64,000 nt of DNA from Onchocerca lupi (Eukaryota > Nematoda > Chromadorea > Rhabditida > Onchocercidae), in contig JAOVVO010000065.1 in assembly GCA_028564675.1 (NCBI GenBank), positions 124,001 through 188,000 of the forward strand, read 5' to 3'. The notes beneath the pieces were generated by a model. It worked only from the letters and a program-made list of their open reading frames with translations, was not told the DNA's origin and did not search any database. A program made the translations under genes and the position numbers. Positions 36,101 through 49,248 of the stretch are shown here, one piece after another (positions within the stretch are counted from its first letter, which is position 1; each line of letters begins with the position of its first letter).

Positions 36101-39068
36101 GTACACATTGGTTGATGACACAGGCTGGTGTACTTTAGTATTTCGATGTCTTCAATTGTCGAATAAAGTTATTCACAGACTCATAGATAATCAGCGATCC
36201 GTTATTGTGACAGGTTGGTCTTTTCAATCTTAACAGTTTTCTCATTATTGTTAGCAATTATTCAGTCATTTCAGTCCATTCTACACAAAATATTGATGAA
36301 TAAAAAAAAAGTGCAAGATTTTTATAAATAAGTCCATATACGTAGTTGTATCAATAGTCATTTAACTAAATTTCAGTTGATGATTATTTTTTTTAAATTT
36401 TTTTTCGAAATATATTTGAAAAAAATATGCACACTTCATAAGACAGAAGTAGACTACTTCCAGACCAAGATGGATTCAACGCATCCGCAGTAGTGGCATC
36501 ATTGGTTCAGGTGTGTACGGATCGTTTCTATAGAACGATAACTGGTTTTAGCGCTCTCATAGAAAAAGAATGGATCGCACTTGGACATCCTTTCGGGCTG
36601 AACATGTTTGGCTGCACTCTCCTAGCCAATATTCCGGTTTGAATCTTTCTTTGTAGCTTCCTTACTGTTCATATATTTGTCAGTGCACTATATTATTCTT
36701 TTTCAGTATTTATGGTATTTTCAGGTTTCTACACATTATAGAAATAATTCTCATTAAATTGCATAAAATATTTCATAACTTTGGCAATATGTTATAGCAT
36801 TCGAGACCGCAAGCTTGTACAGCAACTTTTCTCTTATTTCTGGACTGCGTGGCACAACTTATACGCCTTCATCCTCTCTCGTTTGAATACTCGCATTATT
36901 TATTGATCGCACTTTGGGATCTATCCTTAACTGGTCTTGCATCGTAAGTTTTTTTTTCCGTCGCTATTTTCTCTGCTTATATAGTATCAGTCGCCAAGCA
37001 AATTAGAATGATCTAGTTGTTGCAATTTGCAATGGTTAAAAAATGTTTGATAGTAATAGCATATGGATGTTCATAAATTATGTAAATAATACAAAAATGA
37101 TATCTCCTTATCGATCGATTTCTTGAATATGAAAATACTGAGACTGATTTTGTACATTCGGAATTCTGTTCACTTCTTGAGAATGATACCATGGTGTTCC
37201 GATATTATGCTTAGCTTTAATATGGTTAGTTGTCATTTTTAAGTTTATTTTTGAATAATTATTTATTGTTTAACACTTTTCTTCTAAATTTTATAGCGGT
37301 TTGACATGCAATTCGGTGAATGATAGATTAACGCTTTGCAAAACAGCTCCAACTTTTCCCCTTTCACAATATTATACATCGAAATACTGCCTAATGTTCA
37401 CCAATGTTCTTTACTCAGCGAATCTTTTGCTTGGTTTTGGTACGTTCCTTTTCGAGAAATTGATATAGATAAAGATATTTACCATCTTCAGGTGGTTTTA
37501 TTGAACACATTGAAAAGTGCGTTATTATTTATCTTCATTTCATTTTATTTATCTTTATTGGTTCATTGTGAAAAGGGTGTCGAATTGCAGAATCAACTCC
37601 AACTAGTGTGATACGACCTTCTTCTTCTCCCATTGATGTGCTCTTTTGGGATGAATGCTATCTTCGATGGGTGCGACCAGCAAGTATCGCTGTAATGTTC
37701 TGATTATTTAACGTTTTATTTTTTTATTTTTATTTTTTTTTTTATTTTTGCTTAAAAAAAGAATATCTGCCAACAAAGTTCTTCACTGGAACTATTTCGG
37801 ACTCCGCAGTGAAAAAGAGGGATAATAAAGTTCGAATTAGGAATTTTACTCATTCATAAAAGTGCTCAATCGATTATGTCTTTGTTATCCATTTAGAATG
37901 GGACGTATCTATTTTTTAAATCATTTCTCTCTTTCAGGATGGTGGTATTCTCGCTAAAGATTTAGCGCTTAGTTCGATACTGTCATCAGCGGCTTCCGTG
38001 GCTTATCCAGAATGTAATTCAGTTGTATGGCGACAACGTCTCCATCCTGCACTCGACACATCAGCAGTATGTCATGTTATTATCGCTAGCATACAGCAAT
38101 TTATTTAATAATTAAATTTCATATATTGCAGTCTTATTAAGGATATCGTAATTTTCATTTTTGAGAAGAACTTTATGATATATTTTCCACCTCTGAAGAT
38201 TCCGCTGTTTTCATTCTTGTATCCCGCTTTATGTAAATTTGATTTGAATCTTACATAAAATTTTCTATTCTTGAATTCATTTTAGCACTATTTTGCTATT
38301 TCAAATAGTGCATGATAATTTTAGTTTGATAATCCAAACATCCATCTTTCAGATCAGTTCTTCTTTTCCCTATTCAGATGCTTTACCGAAAAATACTCTT
38401 GCTTTAAATGAAGTGAGTATTGTATCCGATACTGCATCTGCAAAATCATTACGTCTACAGCTGGAAAGAACCAGTATTAGCCTCAGTCCTGGATCAAAAG
38501 TAAGTTTGCATGGTTAAACGAATTGCTAAGTTAATAGTAAAGAATGAAGGGTTCTATAGATGAGTTAAGAGTCCTTTTCTTGTTTCGGTTTTTAAAATCC
38601 CTTCAACTTCTATATCAACTAGTAGTGCAATAAAGATGCATGCATATTAAACTTTTAGTGCTATGAATAACTGATTTGTCGGATTGATGATATTCCAAAA
38701 TATTTGATACTCTATCCTTTTTCAAGTCAGAAAAGCGAGGATTAAAGTTTAACAATGAAGAGTAGTAATATATTTGTATGTGATACATATCGAAATATCG
38801 CATCTCTTTGACAGAAGAGACGAAAGAATTTTAAAGATTGCTTTTTCTAGTTATAAGAATTTTTTTTTTTTCTTTATGGAAGTGTTTATAGTAGTTCTCT
38901 GTGTTTACTTTGTTTTTTAATCAACTCAATTTTCAGAAGGCCGAAAAAGAAAGACGATTTTCAACAGCTTCGCTAATGACACGTGTGGACCGTTTAATGG
39001 ATCTGGGTATGCTGCGCTCTTCGTCACCTCGTCCTCGACGTCATTCTCCACCAGGAACTCTTGTGTGA
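33118..39068 (+). CDS. mtm-10: Myotubularin-related pseudophosphatase, MTMR10/11/12 class
   Basis: Eighteen exons: 33118-33198, 33431-33473, 33569-33687, 33828-33927, 34157-34248, 34410-34554, 35002-35146, 35327-35417, 35501-35589, 35712-35833, 36064-36213, 36464-36636, 36798-36943, 37297-37439, 37591-37691, 37938-38066, 38353-38499 and 38937-39068; 715 residues. N-terminal FRSY and a PH-GRAM domain (GEIISSQCDDVLLYPPF, KLYCTNFRICFVPL) are followed by the myotubularin fold. Family signatures include WCWSASNGSALLRS, the AHPHHRPPQVIDCD insertion position, ASLVQVCTDRFYRTITGF, LIEKEWIALGHPF and LFLDCVAQLIRLHP. A late VLFWDECYLRWV block and a Ser/Arg-rich tail close the protein. The MTMR10/11/12 group binds active myotubularins and regulates PI3P/PI(3,5)P2 turnover. 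The catalytic Cys and Arg of CX5R are Asp393 and Ala399 here (TDQDGFNAS), so it should be inactive. The gene may extend 5' of 33118, but the N-terminal match supports this start. Confidence 0.88.
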
Positions 39069-39768
39069 CGCACATACCTATTTTTTCATATTTTTATTGC
39101 TACATATTGGATGAAAAATGCGTGGGATTTTTGCTTTCTTTTTGGAGTAGTGAGAGAGAGACTTAAAACATTATTTTTTACACTAATGGTATTCATCATG
39201 GTACTTACTGCAGGGCATGGAAATGAAAAAACAGTATATTGTTTGTTTCGTAATTTTGATGTTTGCTTTTTGAATTCTGATTAAAAATTTGTATTTCACT
39301 GCTGAGTATTTTGAATGTATTATGCAACAGATTAAAGTTGTATGTTGCGATGCGCTGCATTGAGTTACAGCAAAAATTTGGAAGGATGTGGAATTTTATA
39401 AAACTTTTAAACCACGTGTCACAGAGCATATAGGGAAAGAAAGAACGAGAAAATGAAGTTAGAAGTAAATCAAAGTTTTTTTTTTTTTTGCAAATTATTG
39501 GAAAACTATACAAGAACCATCAATATCTAATTATGATGAAGAAACAAAAAGTGCAGATGTGAATTGAGAATAATGCGGCAAAGACTATGAAAATGGAAAA
39601 GAGTATTAGATTTGATTTTTGGATGGATTAGTAAATAAATATAATAATAGTATAATCGCATAATGTCATCAAACAAGATGAACAATTTATGAGGAGATGT
39701 AAAATTTGAATTTTTGTTAATTAAAGATTGGTAAAGTGTAAATATCAATGGCTTTTAAAAATATTGTG
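39069..39768. other. 3' flank of mtm-10, no exon
   Basis: AT-rich sequence with a T tract at 39478-39490. Nothing coding is seen on either strand. Confidence 0.4.
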
Positions 39769-39981
39769 GATGAAATGGGATGGAAAATGATGGGATTCGT
39801 TATGGATAAGATAGAAAATAGAGAGATTCATTATAGATGAGATGGGGAACAGAAATTGATCATTGATGAGATGGAATGGAAGATGGAGAAATTCGTAATA
39901 AGTGAGATGGAAAACAAAGAGATTATATTGTAGATGAGATGAAAAATGGAGAGATTCATCGTGGATGAGATGAAAAACTGG
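39769..39981. repeat. Degenerate minisatellite, about 29-36 bp units
   Basis: About seven units beginning gatgagatgg or a variant, with interior aaaatggagagattcat. Unit length varies between 29 and 36 bases and copies differ by substitutions. On - it opens a frame of repeated Phe-His-Leu-Ile-His-like peptides, which reflects the repeat and not a gene. Confidence 0.75.
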
Positions 39982-40654
39982 AATTTTGTTGTGCAATCGA
40001 ACAGCAACATTTATAGATTCTGGTTGATATATGTTCACGGAGGAATATATCATTATACTAATAGGTACAGATGTTATCTTCTCTTTAACTCTAGTAGGCA
40101 CAAATATATTCGTGGTACTTTCATAATTGAATTCCAGTAGTCATTATATTTGCTAGAAAGAGCGCTAGCTTCCGGAAAATCTAAAAATTGAGAGAAAATA
40201 ACCGGTTATAGTTTTCCGGTTTCATCGAAGTACACTACGCTAACTATATACTTTGCGGTTGACCGTCCTTTCCAAACTTTTACGTAATTAACATCTACGT
40301 TAGAAATTATGTGGAAAATTGGCGTACTTAAGTATTTAAAGTATCTGTCTTTCATTTCCACTTTATGATTTCATCTTTCTTGCAGGACGTTAACATTCCA
40401 CCTGTTTCTGTTGGTGACAGTTTGTAAATTAACCTGCAAATAGCTTGTTATAGAGTAGCTGTATTATCAGGTAGTATCATTTTATTAACAATTGATACTG
40501 ATAAATTATCTGTTAATTCATTTTTAATGTAACACAATCGATCGGACACTCATTTACTTATCATGATATCAATTTGGTATCTCACTTATAGCTAATAATG
40601 ATAAAGAGAGTAGATTACATGGATGTGAACTTCTTTGGTTGTACAATATTCATT
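39982..40654. other. Upstream flank of HBS1, no exon
   Basis: No coding signal seen. It probably contains the HBS1 promoter; no motif could be assigned. Confidence 0.35.
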
Positions 40655-40665
40655 GCTAATTTCAG
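40655..40665 (+). promoter_or_regulatory. Candidate spliced-leader acceptor of HBS1
   Basis: The sequence gctaatttcag ends 10 bases before the ATG at 40676 and no in-frame exon precedes it. Confidence 0.4.
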
Positions 40666-40675
40666 AAGTTGAGAG

Positions 40676-43600
40676 ATGTCTCGACATCGCAATATCCGTA
40701 ATCTGAACTATGATGATGGTTAGTATTGTCGCTGTAATTGTTAGAAAATCAATACATTAATCTTAATTTCTAAATTAGACTATATCTGAGGTATTCTCTA
40801 TTTCCCACAATATAAATTCTGTGAAATGATGCAAAGTTCCCAATTATCAAAATATAACTTCTGGCTTCTGTTTTTTGAATAAATTATGCTCCATAAAATA
40901 TGATTCTTTACTGAATAGATCTTGAATAAGTAAAGATTTGTTGTTATTTTGTCATGTTTAAGAACGTGATGATGAGGATGATGAAGAATTCCATCGATAC
41001 AGCATCTCAACGGATGATGAAACAATGTCTCCCGGTGCAGGTATCTGTTTCTCACTATTTCATATTATTAATATAGCAATATATATAGAACACTGTTATG
41101 CTTACCATATGTTGCTACTATTTACCACATGTCAATTTTGTCGTTCTTTTTTAGCTTTATTTGTCTTTTATTGTTGGAATTACTAGGATTGATTTTCTTT
41201 CATAAAACTGATCTTCAAGAACTATTTTCTGGAGTAATAAGTTTGGTCTTATATCTCTCATTAATAACTCCTTATTTGTTACTTCATTGTTACTCGATAA
41301 ATTTCGCATTGGTTCATTATTGACGATAATGCGCAGATATATTCATTAGTACAATCTATTCTCATTCTGTAATAATTTTCAATGATTTATTATTCCGGAA
41401 AACGCAACAGTTGATTTTTTTATTTTGTTTCTGTGCAGAATTCCAACTTATTTAGTATACCATCTGATGATTTCTTTTAAAGAAGAATATATATATAAAC
41501 GACCGAATACGAATTCTTTCAATAATAACAGAGCCGGTCTTTGCATCGCAGATTTCATCCCGGAAGAAGGCCTTCCTGAATTAGTTAATGATGTTGTCGA
41601 TGATTCTGGAGATTTTTGTTTTATAACGGATGTTCGAATACCGCAACGAGATGGTCAGTTTGGAATTGATTACTTGCTATCCAGTTCAATTCTTTCCCTT
41701 TTTTATATTTTTCATAATAAAGAATTTCTTAATTTTTGATGTTCTTCATGTCGAACATAATTGAAGTTTAGGATTAGGAGAAAAAAATATGTCAAAAGAT
41801 CATCGATCAGTTAGAAGTAGGGATGAGGAGATTCCACTTTGGGAGCAAGTGATGAAGCGAAACGCAGAGAAAGTCAGCATGGTAAGTAGTTTGATATTAT
41901 CTGCTAATATTTACTTGTTTTTAAAGTATTTACCATGATCAATTTTTTAAGGAAAACAAATATGGAATACTGAGTGCCTTTCTTTTCATGAGCAGTCATT
42001 CATTAAGAAGCTCCTATTAGGAATTCCCAATGATTAATAGTGTATGATGAGTTGTTAACCCATCAGTATTACTGATTCATGTAACTAATAAATTGTATTG
42101 TAACAGAATAACAATAGTGAATACTCACCAGAAGTATCGCAAATGGAGAATTTGCAACTGTCAGAAGACATGGAAAGGAATATGCGTGAAAAAAAATCTG
42201 TGAATCAAGCGCTAAAAACGAGTGCTAGCAGTAGGAGACTAGCTGCTCTTGATATTGCACGAAATGCTACTGTACAGCCGCCTAAGTCAATTTATCTTAC
42301 AGTTTAAATCTGTTGTTTTATATATATGTATACTTTAACAACATTGTTATAAGAGCTATTTCAAAAAAAAAAAAAAAAAAAAAAACGAGTTCTTGAACAA
42401 TCCATGATCATTATAAGAAAGGATATTTCAGACCGAAACCCTTTCAAGAAATCAAGCCAGTGGTTAATGTAGTCATTGTTGGCCATGTAGATGCTGGTAA
42501 AAGTACACTGATGGGACATCTTTTATATCAAGTATATTTTTAAGCTTTATTAAAATATATGGAAAATTAAGTTGAAGTATCCAAAAGATTGTGTAGATAT
42601 TACTATACGGTTTACATTCATTGTGGCATACCAATAGGCCGAATAAAGGATATTCTCACCAGTTGAAAAAATAAAAGCTGTTAGTTAATTAATCAAATCC
42701 AAAAATACTGATTATGAACTTCATAATCGGTATTTTGAGAAAAAAAAATGTAAGTATATTCCAGTGAATTGGTTAACTATCATTTATTCATAGGAAATGG
42801 CTGAAATTTAAAAGTTCATTGGTAGCTTAAACTTCTTGTTTCATCTATTATTGCACTTTGTTGTTGTCATGTATGACATAATGTTATAGCTGGGTAGTGT
42901 CGGTGAGCGAACTATGCACAAATACAAGCAAGAATCAGCTAAAACAGGCAAAGCATCCTTTGCATATGCTTGGGTTCTTGACGATACACAGGTATACTAT
43001 CCATTTCAGTTTAGTTTTTTTTTTATTAGTAATAAGTGATAACCTTACTATTCTGAATATGAATTTGGTATTTCCATATATAATTTCATCCAATGAATAG
43101 ATCTACTTTAGGAAGAGAGGCAACGAGGTGTTACAATGGATATTGCACGGACAACTTTCGAAACTGAGCATCGAAAAATCTTCGTTCTGGATGCACCAGG
43201 TCACAAGGATTTCATTCCCAACATGATAACAGGTATTCATTTTTTGCTCATTTTATAGCTTTTTTCTCTTTTTTCTCCGAATTTTTCTTTTAAGCCTGTT
43301 GCAGACTAAAATGTTCTGAATACTATATAGAAGATGGTACTCTGCTTATTATGAGGTTAATTCATTCCCACTTCAAATTAGATATGAGGTTTAGGTTTTA
43401 AGTGGATCATAGGATTGTTGATAATTTATTTATTAGGAAGTTATATTTTATGTGCTTTAGGTGCCGCGGAAGCAGATGCTGGTATATTAGTTATTAATGC
43501 AACTCGTGGAGAATTCGAAACTGGATTCGATCAGGGAGGCCAAACGAGGGAACATGCCATCTTACTCAGATCACTGGGTAAGTTTTTGCTTGCTTTAGGT

Positions 43601-45537
43601 TAACTTACATAGAGGCTATCCTTTAAAGATAACGTATGAAGATCTTACCATCTGCCCTATGATTCCAAATTTTTAAAATATTTGCTCATCTGATGCTGAA
43701 AGAGAGGCAATATTCATTTTCTTTTATAGGAGTAGGCGAACTATTAGTTGCCATAAATAAGATGGATACGGTCAATTGGTCTCAGAAGCGATACGATGAA
43801 CTTTGTGCCACTCTGAAGGTTTTTCTCAGGAAACAGGCTGGCTATTCAACAGTTAAATTTGTTCCGTTATCTGGATTGGATGGAATTAATTTGACAAAGG
43901 TTCCATCTGATAGTCACTCTTTATGCATTTGGTACCAAGGACCAACATTGCTACAACTACTGGGTAAGTATTTGCTATTAGATGTTAGATTTCTTTAAAA
44001 TTCAAGGCATTATTAATATCTATGTAAAAAAAGTAGCAGTATATTTTAGAAGATAGTCATCAACACTGTAATAAAATAGATGAACATAAAATGGACTAAT
44101 CATATTATTTGTATAATTTTTTTTAGATGAACTGCAAGTCCCAGTACGGTCCCAGGATCGCCCTTTTCGAGCTATTATCAATGATATATACAAAGCCTCT
44201 ACGTCAACGCTTTCAGTAAGTATCAAAATTGAAGCTGGTTTCATGGAAAATGGTGAGAAAGTGTATATAATGCCGAATGCAGACCCTGTAATTGTTAAAG
44301 GTACGTCATCATCCATTTTCTCCTTGCGCTTATTATTGACAAATACTGAAGAAAGTATCACAGATTTGCACCTCCAATTTCACTAGTTTTAAGTTTAAGT
44401 CTTTGAAAAAAATGATGCGGAATAGCGAGTTTTCTATGATTTACATCATGAAATCTGTTTATAGAAATAGTTGTGGAAGCCAATTCGAGGAAAGGCATTG
44501 GTTTTGCTGGTGACCAGGCTACAGTAACTCTAACACCTGTTGCAAACATTGAACTCGATTCTATAATTATTGGAAATGTTCTTTGCCGCGGGGGACAGGT
44601 TATACTCTTGTTTACGGCATTGTTCGTTCACTCTTTATTTCTTTTAGTGTATTAGCCAGATTAGAAAATTCTAGAAAAGAACAATTTTTCATTTTTATCA
44701 AACTTGTTTATTAAGAAATTGTTATTATTAATTTGGCTGGTAGGGTCCTGAATAAACAAATGCAATTTCTGTAACCAAAGCTTTGTTGAATAGCATAGAT
44801 TAAAATTTATTCATAGTAGATGGATCTAATTTTCTTTTTTTAAGATCCTTTAAATCTTACCATATGTATAACATATGAAATGCTTTCATTTTATATTTCA
44901 CTGAGAGTGTATTGTAGGAATGTCTCATCCCTGGAAAGAAATATTTGGTGCGTATTGTTATTTTCGACATTGTCATTCCGATCATAAAAGGGACTAAAGC
45001 TGAACTTTTCGCACACTCGCTGTGTGAGCCTTGTACTATCACAGCGCTGAAAGCGGAATTGAATAAATCTACGGGTGAAGTGATAAGACAAAAACCTAGG
45101 TTATTTTATTTAATTGTTTTCTTTTATTCTATGATTCATAATACTTTTCTTTTTTGAGATGAAACAACTTCTTTGGCATTTCATTATTTATGAGTAGCAT
45201 TTTATCTACTTTCTTCAAGATTTTGACTTCATGATATGTCGCAAAAAGATTGGAAAAATGGAAGAAAAAAAATAATATTGAATGGTCTCATATTAGGCTG
45301 AAATCTTATTATGTGAAAATATAAAAGCTGACGTATTATAATTGCTGGACCGATTCGATTTTAACAGTTGCATATTTTAGAGCATTAACAAAAAATATGA
45401 GTGGAACGATCGAAATTCGAACTGAGCGAGCTGTGAGTTTAGAACGGTATTCGGAATGCAAAGCACTTGGTCGAGTAACACTTCGCTACGCGGGACAGAC
45501 TATTGCAGCAGGCATCATTGAGGAGAGATTGGATTGA
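40676..45537 (+). CDS. hbs1: HBS1-like ribosome-rescue GTPase
   Basis: Exons are 40676-40718, 40963-41040, 41483-41653, 41772-41881, 42107-42271, 42418-42531, 42890-42991, 43112-43232, 43461-43577, 43730-43963, 44127-44300, 44465-44598, 44918-45099 and 45381-45537, about 633 residues. HBS1 is the eRF3/EF-Tu-like GTPase that delivers Pelota to stalled ribosomes in no-go and non-stop decay. The start MSRHRNIRNLNYDDDE matches human MARHRNVRGYNYDEDF, and EEYIYKRPN follows as in HBS1L. GTPase motifs are GHVDAGKST (G1), DAPGHKD (G3), NKMD (G4) and SGLDGIN (G5). The domain-2/3 barrels run to RYAGQTIAAGIIEERLD. The N-terminal 190 residues are acidic and divergent. The junction 42271/42418 is uncertain: the better acceptor at 42431 (tttcag) does not keep frame with any visible GT donor. 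Confidence 0.88.
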
Positions 45538-46338
45538 ATTGAATAATGTCCAGTCCTTTTTTTGTATTTTATCCATGTAAAAATATACCGTTAACTATTT
45601 TCAAATGTTCAATTTCATATCGCTAGTCTTCAAAGCGATAGGTTAATCTTTCTTATCCTTTCAATTGCGCTCAAGTCTCCACTCTAAGTTGCCCGGTTTT
45701 TTTTTTTTTTTTTTTTCATTTCTTCTTTTATATTCATTTGTGCTTCTCAGTGGCAACAGCCAGTATCACTTTTATTAATTATAGCTTATTTATATGAATA
45801 AAATTCGAAATCAACAAATTCAGGAGTAATATACAATGTTTCATCGAATCACAAAGTTTGTCCTTCTCAGTAGAATCACATTTCTATGTTACTAAGATAC
45901 CAAAAGCATATCAGATATCGGGTTTTTTTAAGCCTCTATCTTACCCAAGTCGAGTCATTCACAGATTATGAGAAGAAAAAAAGAAAATTAAGGACATCAT
46001 TCAACATTAACTATACAATTCAGAAAATAAAGTGAACATCTGAATATTCATCTCATTTCATCTATAAATATTTTCATATGTGCATTAAAAAGGTTATATA
46101 TAATACAAAGTTGTGATACAAGCAATTATTTTTTACATGCTATTTCACTTAAGCGACCCTGGTTTAACTCAGTAATAGTTTTAATGGATGAACAAAATTG
46201 ATCATCAAATTTCGAATCACTATTTTCTTCAAGTTATTCTGTATGTAAAGACATTTTCAACATTTTATAAGAAGTTGGTTGTATGCATAATCCGTTTGAA
46301 ATTGGAATGTTTGAACTTATCCTCTCCATTTGAAATTT
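45538..46338. other. Shared 3' region of convergent HBS1 and PTR genes
   Basis: About 800 bases holding the 3' ends of both genes. AATAAA for HBS1 is at 45797-45802. A T tract lies at 45699-45717. No exon seen. Confidence 0.5.
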
Positions 46339-49203
46339 CTAAATTACGTCATTGAAATCAGGAATTGGTGGTCGATCCATTTTTAGATCTAGCTGATTTC
46401 TGTTATTCCCTTTTATTTTTGTATTGGCAATTCCTTTTCTGACTTGCTTCAACTGTTTATTCATAACACGCTCATTTGGCTTAGTGTAGATTTTATTTTC
46501 GAAAAATCGAGCTCCAGTCCAATGAATTATTGAAAGTATGGCTGGTAGGATCATGAGGCCGTGTAAATTGCATAATATGACGCAAGTAACCATTGTTTTT
46601 ACAAAGATCTAAATTTGAAGATTAATAGATGTTATCTTGTCATGAAGACTTATCCTAGAAAGTATATCATTAAGATTCAAAATATTTTAAAATTCATATA
46701 AAGATTCATATAAAATATTTTAAAATTCACATAATAGTAGTTCTTGATAGAGATACCTGTGACATATAGATTCCAGCGAACCATAAACTACATACACATA
46801 ATATGGTGGATAATGCTGCTTGTAATGCTGGAAATCCCACCGAGGTAAGACAATTACCAAGTCTCATTTGAGGTGTCAATTCTTCACCTGAAAAACAGCA
46901 GAAATATGCATGAAAATGAGCTTTGAAGATTTGCCATAATAAACTTTTTGGATTGTTTTTATTTTATTTTCATTTTTTTTTTTTTGCTTTTTTTTTTAGA
47001 AAGCAAAAAAATACAAACATTTTTTAGGATAAGAGAAAGCGAAAAAGAATGGTATATAGAAAGAAAAGATGTAGCAAATTTATTGTTAAATAATTCTTAC
47101 TAGCTTTGCAGTAATGATAAGCGACATGTGCCGGAATATCAACGCTAAAGCCAATGGATATTATCATGGCAGCCATTGAAATTGGATCCAATTGAACATT
47201 CAACCAGGATAGTATACCCAAAATACCTGTAAACAGGTAAGCATGCAATAAAATTATTTATAATTAATAATGCAGTCTAAAATTGCAATATATAATTCTT
47301 AATAGAAATATCAATCGATCACATCTTTTCTCTCAAATTATTTTACTAACAAAAGCACTTAATAAGGATATTTCATTTCAATGCATATTATGATCAAACA
47401 TACATTAAATATGTTCATAATTCATAGTATGATTTATCATTTCAATAGAATAGCATGATGATTGTTGGTAAAATCGAAATATTTATAATAAAAATGAAAT
47501 GAAATAATCAAGAAAATTTGTATTGAAGAAATTTTTTAAAATTCTTAGACAAATGAATAATTTATCTATATACGAGCACAAAAGTTTTAATTCCCATATT
47601 TTCCGATATGTGAAATATTGAGATGTCAATTGTCACGAATGAGGCTTGTGAGAATTGTTGATCTTATCTTTAGTCTTCATATTCAATCTTTTGCATGATT
47701 AACTTATGAACCATCGTTCACTAACAAATCCAAGGATGATCCATATAGAAATAGAACTTTCGGACAGCAATATTGGGGTTTAAATCGAGAATAGGCTATT
47801 CAACGTTGTTTTCTACAAATCGAGCAGTCTTTTCCATATCAGTCCCTTCAATATCAGTATCAGCAGCAGTTCGATCCAATCCAATATCAAAAACGATTTC
47901 AACGACAACACAAGCGATGATAATTCAGCAGAAAAATACTGTTAGCATCTTTTATATTTACCATATATCATGTTCATTTATTGTTTACTATTGTTTAACT
48001 ACGATATTTTGTTTAGAGTATCGTATAACATCGAAGAAAATCTATTGCTGATAGAAATAACAGAATGACCAATAGCAAGTAGCAATTTTCAATCCAATTA
48101 AATCTATAATTCAAATTACAAAACAATCAGAATTTTTTCCAATAATGATCGACATTTATGAAAATTCGATTCCGCAAATACTTCTGCAGCAAATATCATC
48201 TAGACCGATCATTTGACATTGCTTGATAAATCAGATTTACCTACCAACAGCAATCGAAAGAACGGAAGCAGTTGCAATAATCACTGTAAGTGTATTCCGA
48301 AGGAAGAGGAAGCATACCGCAGCCATACAAACCAATGTTCCGGCTACTGATTGCCATGTATCTGTTGCCATATTATCGATAAGATCCAGAAAGATAGCAT
48401 CTTCATGGAATACAGAAGCTTGAAATCTCTCACTATAATAATGAAATCTAATTGAAAGGAGAGAAAGGAGAATCAAGATATTGCATTCTAAAGTTTATCA
48501 TCCAAGAAAATGAACAAATTTGATAAGGCTACAGCAAAAATGGTCACTTATTAAGTTTCTCAGATATTTTCTTGTTTTTTTTTTTGCATTTATCATTTGA
48601 ATTCTTGATTTTTTTTTTTTTTTAACTATAAAAGCTTACTATATATCTTTGTCAACGATAGCACGCCATTGTTTAAGTAATTTCGCTCGCATTGTCCACT
48701 CCATTAATTTTTCATTATGATAAGCGGTGGTGAAAAAAAATCTTTTCAATCTTTGTTTTCTGAAATAATTTATCGTCTTATTAATAAGTAAATAATTCCA
48801 CGAATATCTGAGTTAATCTGCAAATGCATTTATAAAATTGTGCAATCTTACTGTGTGACATTATCATATCCCTGTAATGATTATCGTAAGAATAGTATCG
48901 AATTTGAAAAAAAAAAAAAAAAAAAAATCAATAATCTAATACGAACGTTCCATTGTTTTTATCGTCGGTAACGTTTTCCAACTGGATAAAACCAGACCAA
49001 AAATCGTACTCTGGCCATGTCAAAAAATTTGATAGATTATCGGCATTGAATTTGAAATCATTCGGATTCAAAGTTGTGGTGCCTTTTGTCAAAGAATCAT
49101 AATCATAATCGTCATCTGCTGAAATGAACAATACTTGAAACTGGAATTGTATTTAAAATCTGTTAATCTTTCCGCTAATGCTCCCAGAGATCGAATTGAT
49201 CAT

Positions 49204-49248
<45 letters not shown>

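Noticed and set aside
36274..36303. Cryptic exon in an mtm-10 intron reading VHSTQNIDE, reminiscent of the myotubularin VHCSDGWDR loop
   Set aside because: The acceptor (gtcatttcag) is good and frame fits, but the frame hits TAA before any donor. The neighbouring exon at 36464 already supplies the P-loop in perfect register.
39745..40101. Minus ORF of 118 codons with repeated His/Leu/Phe peptides
   Set aside because: It is produced by the degenerate minisatellite at 39769-39981 and has no splice or family support.
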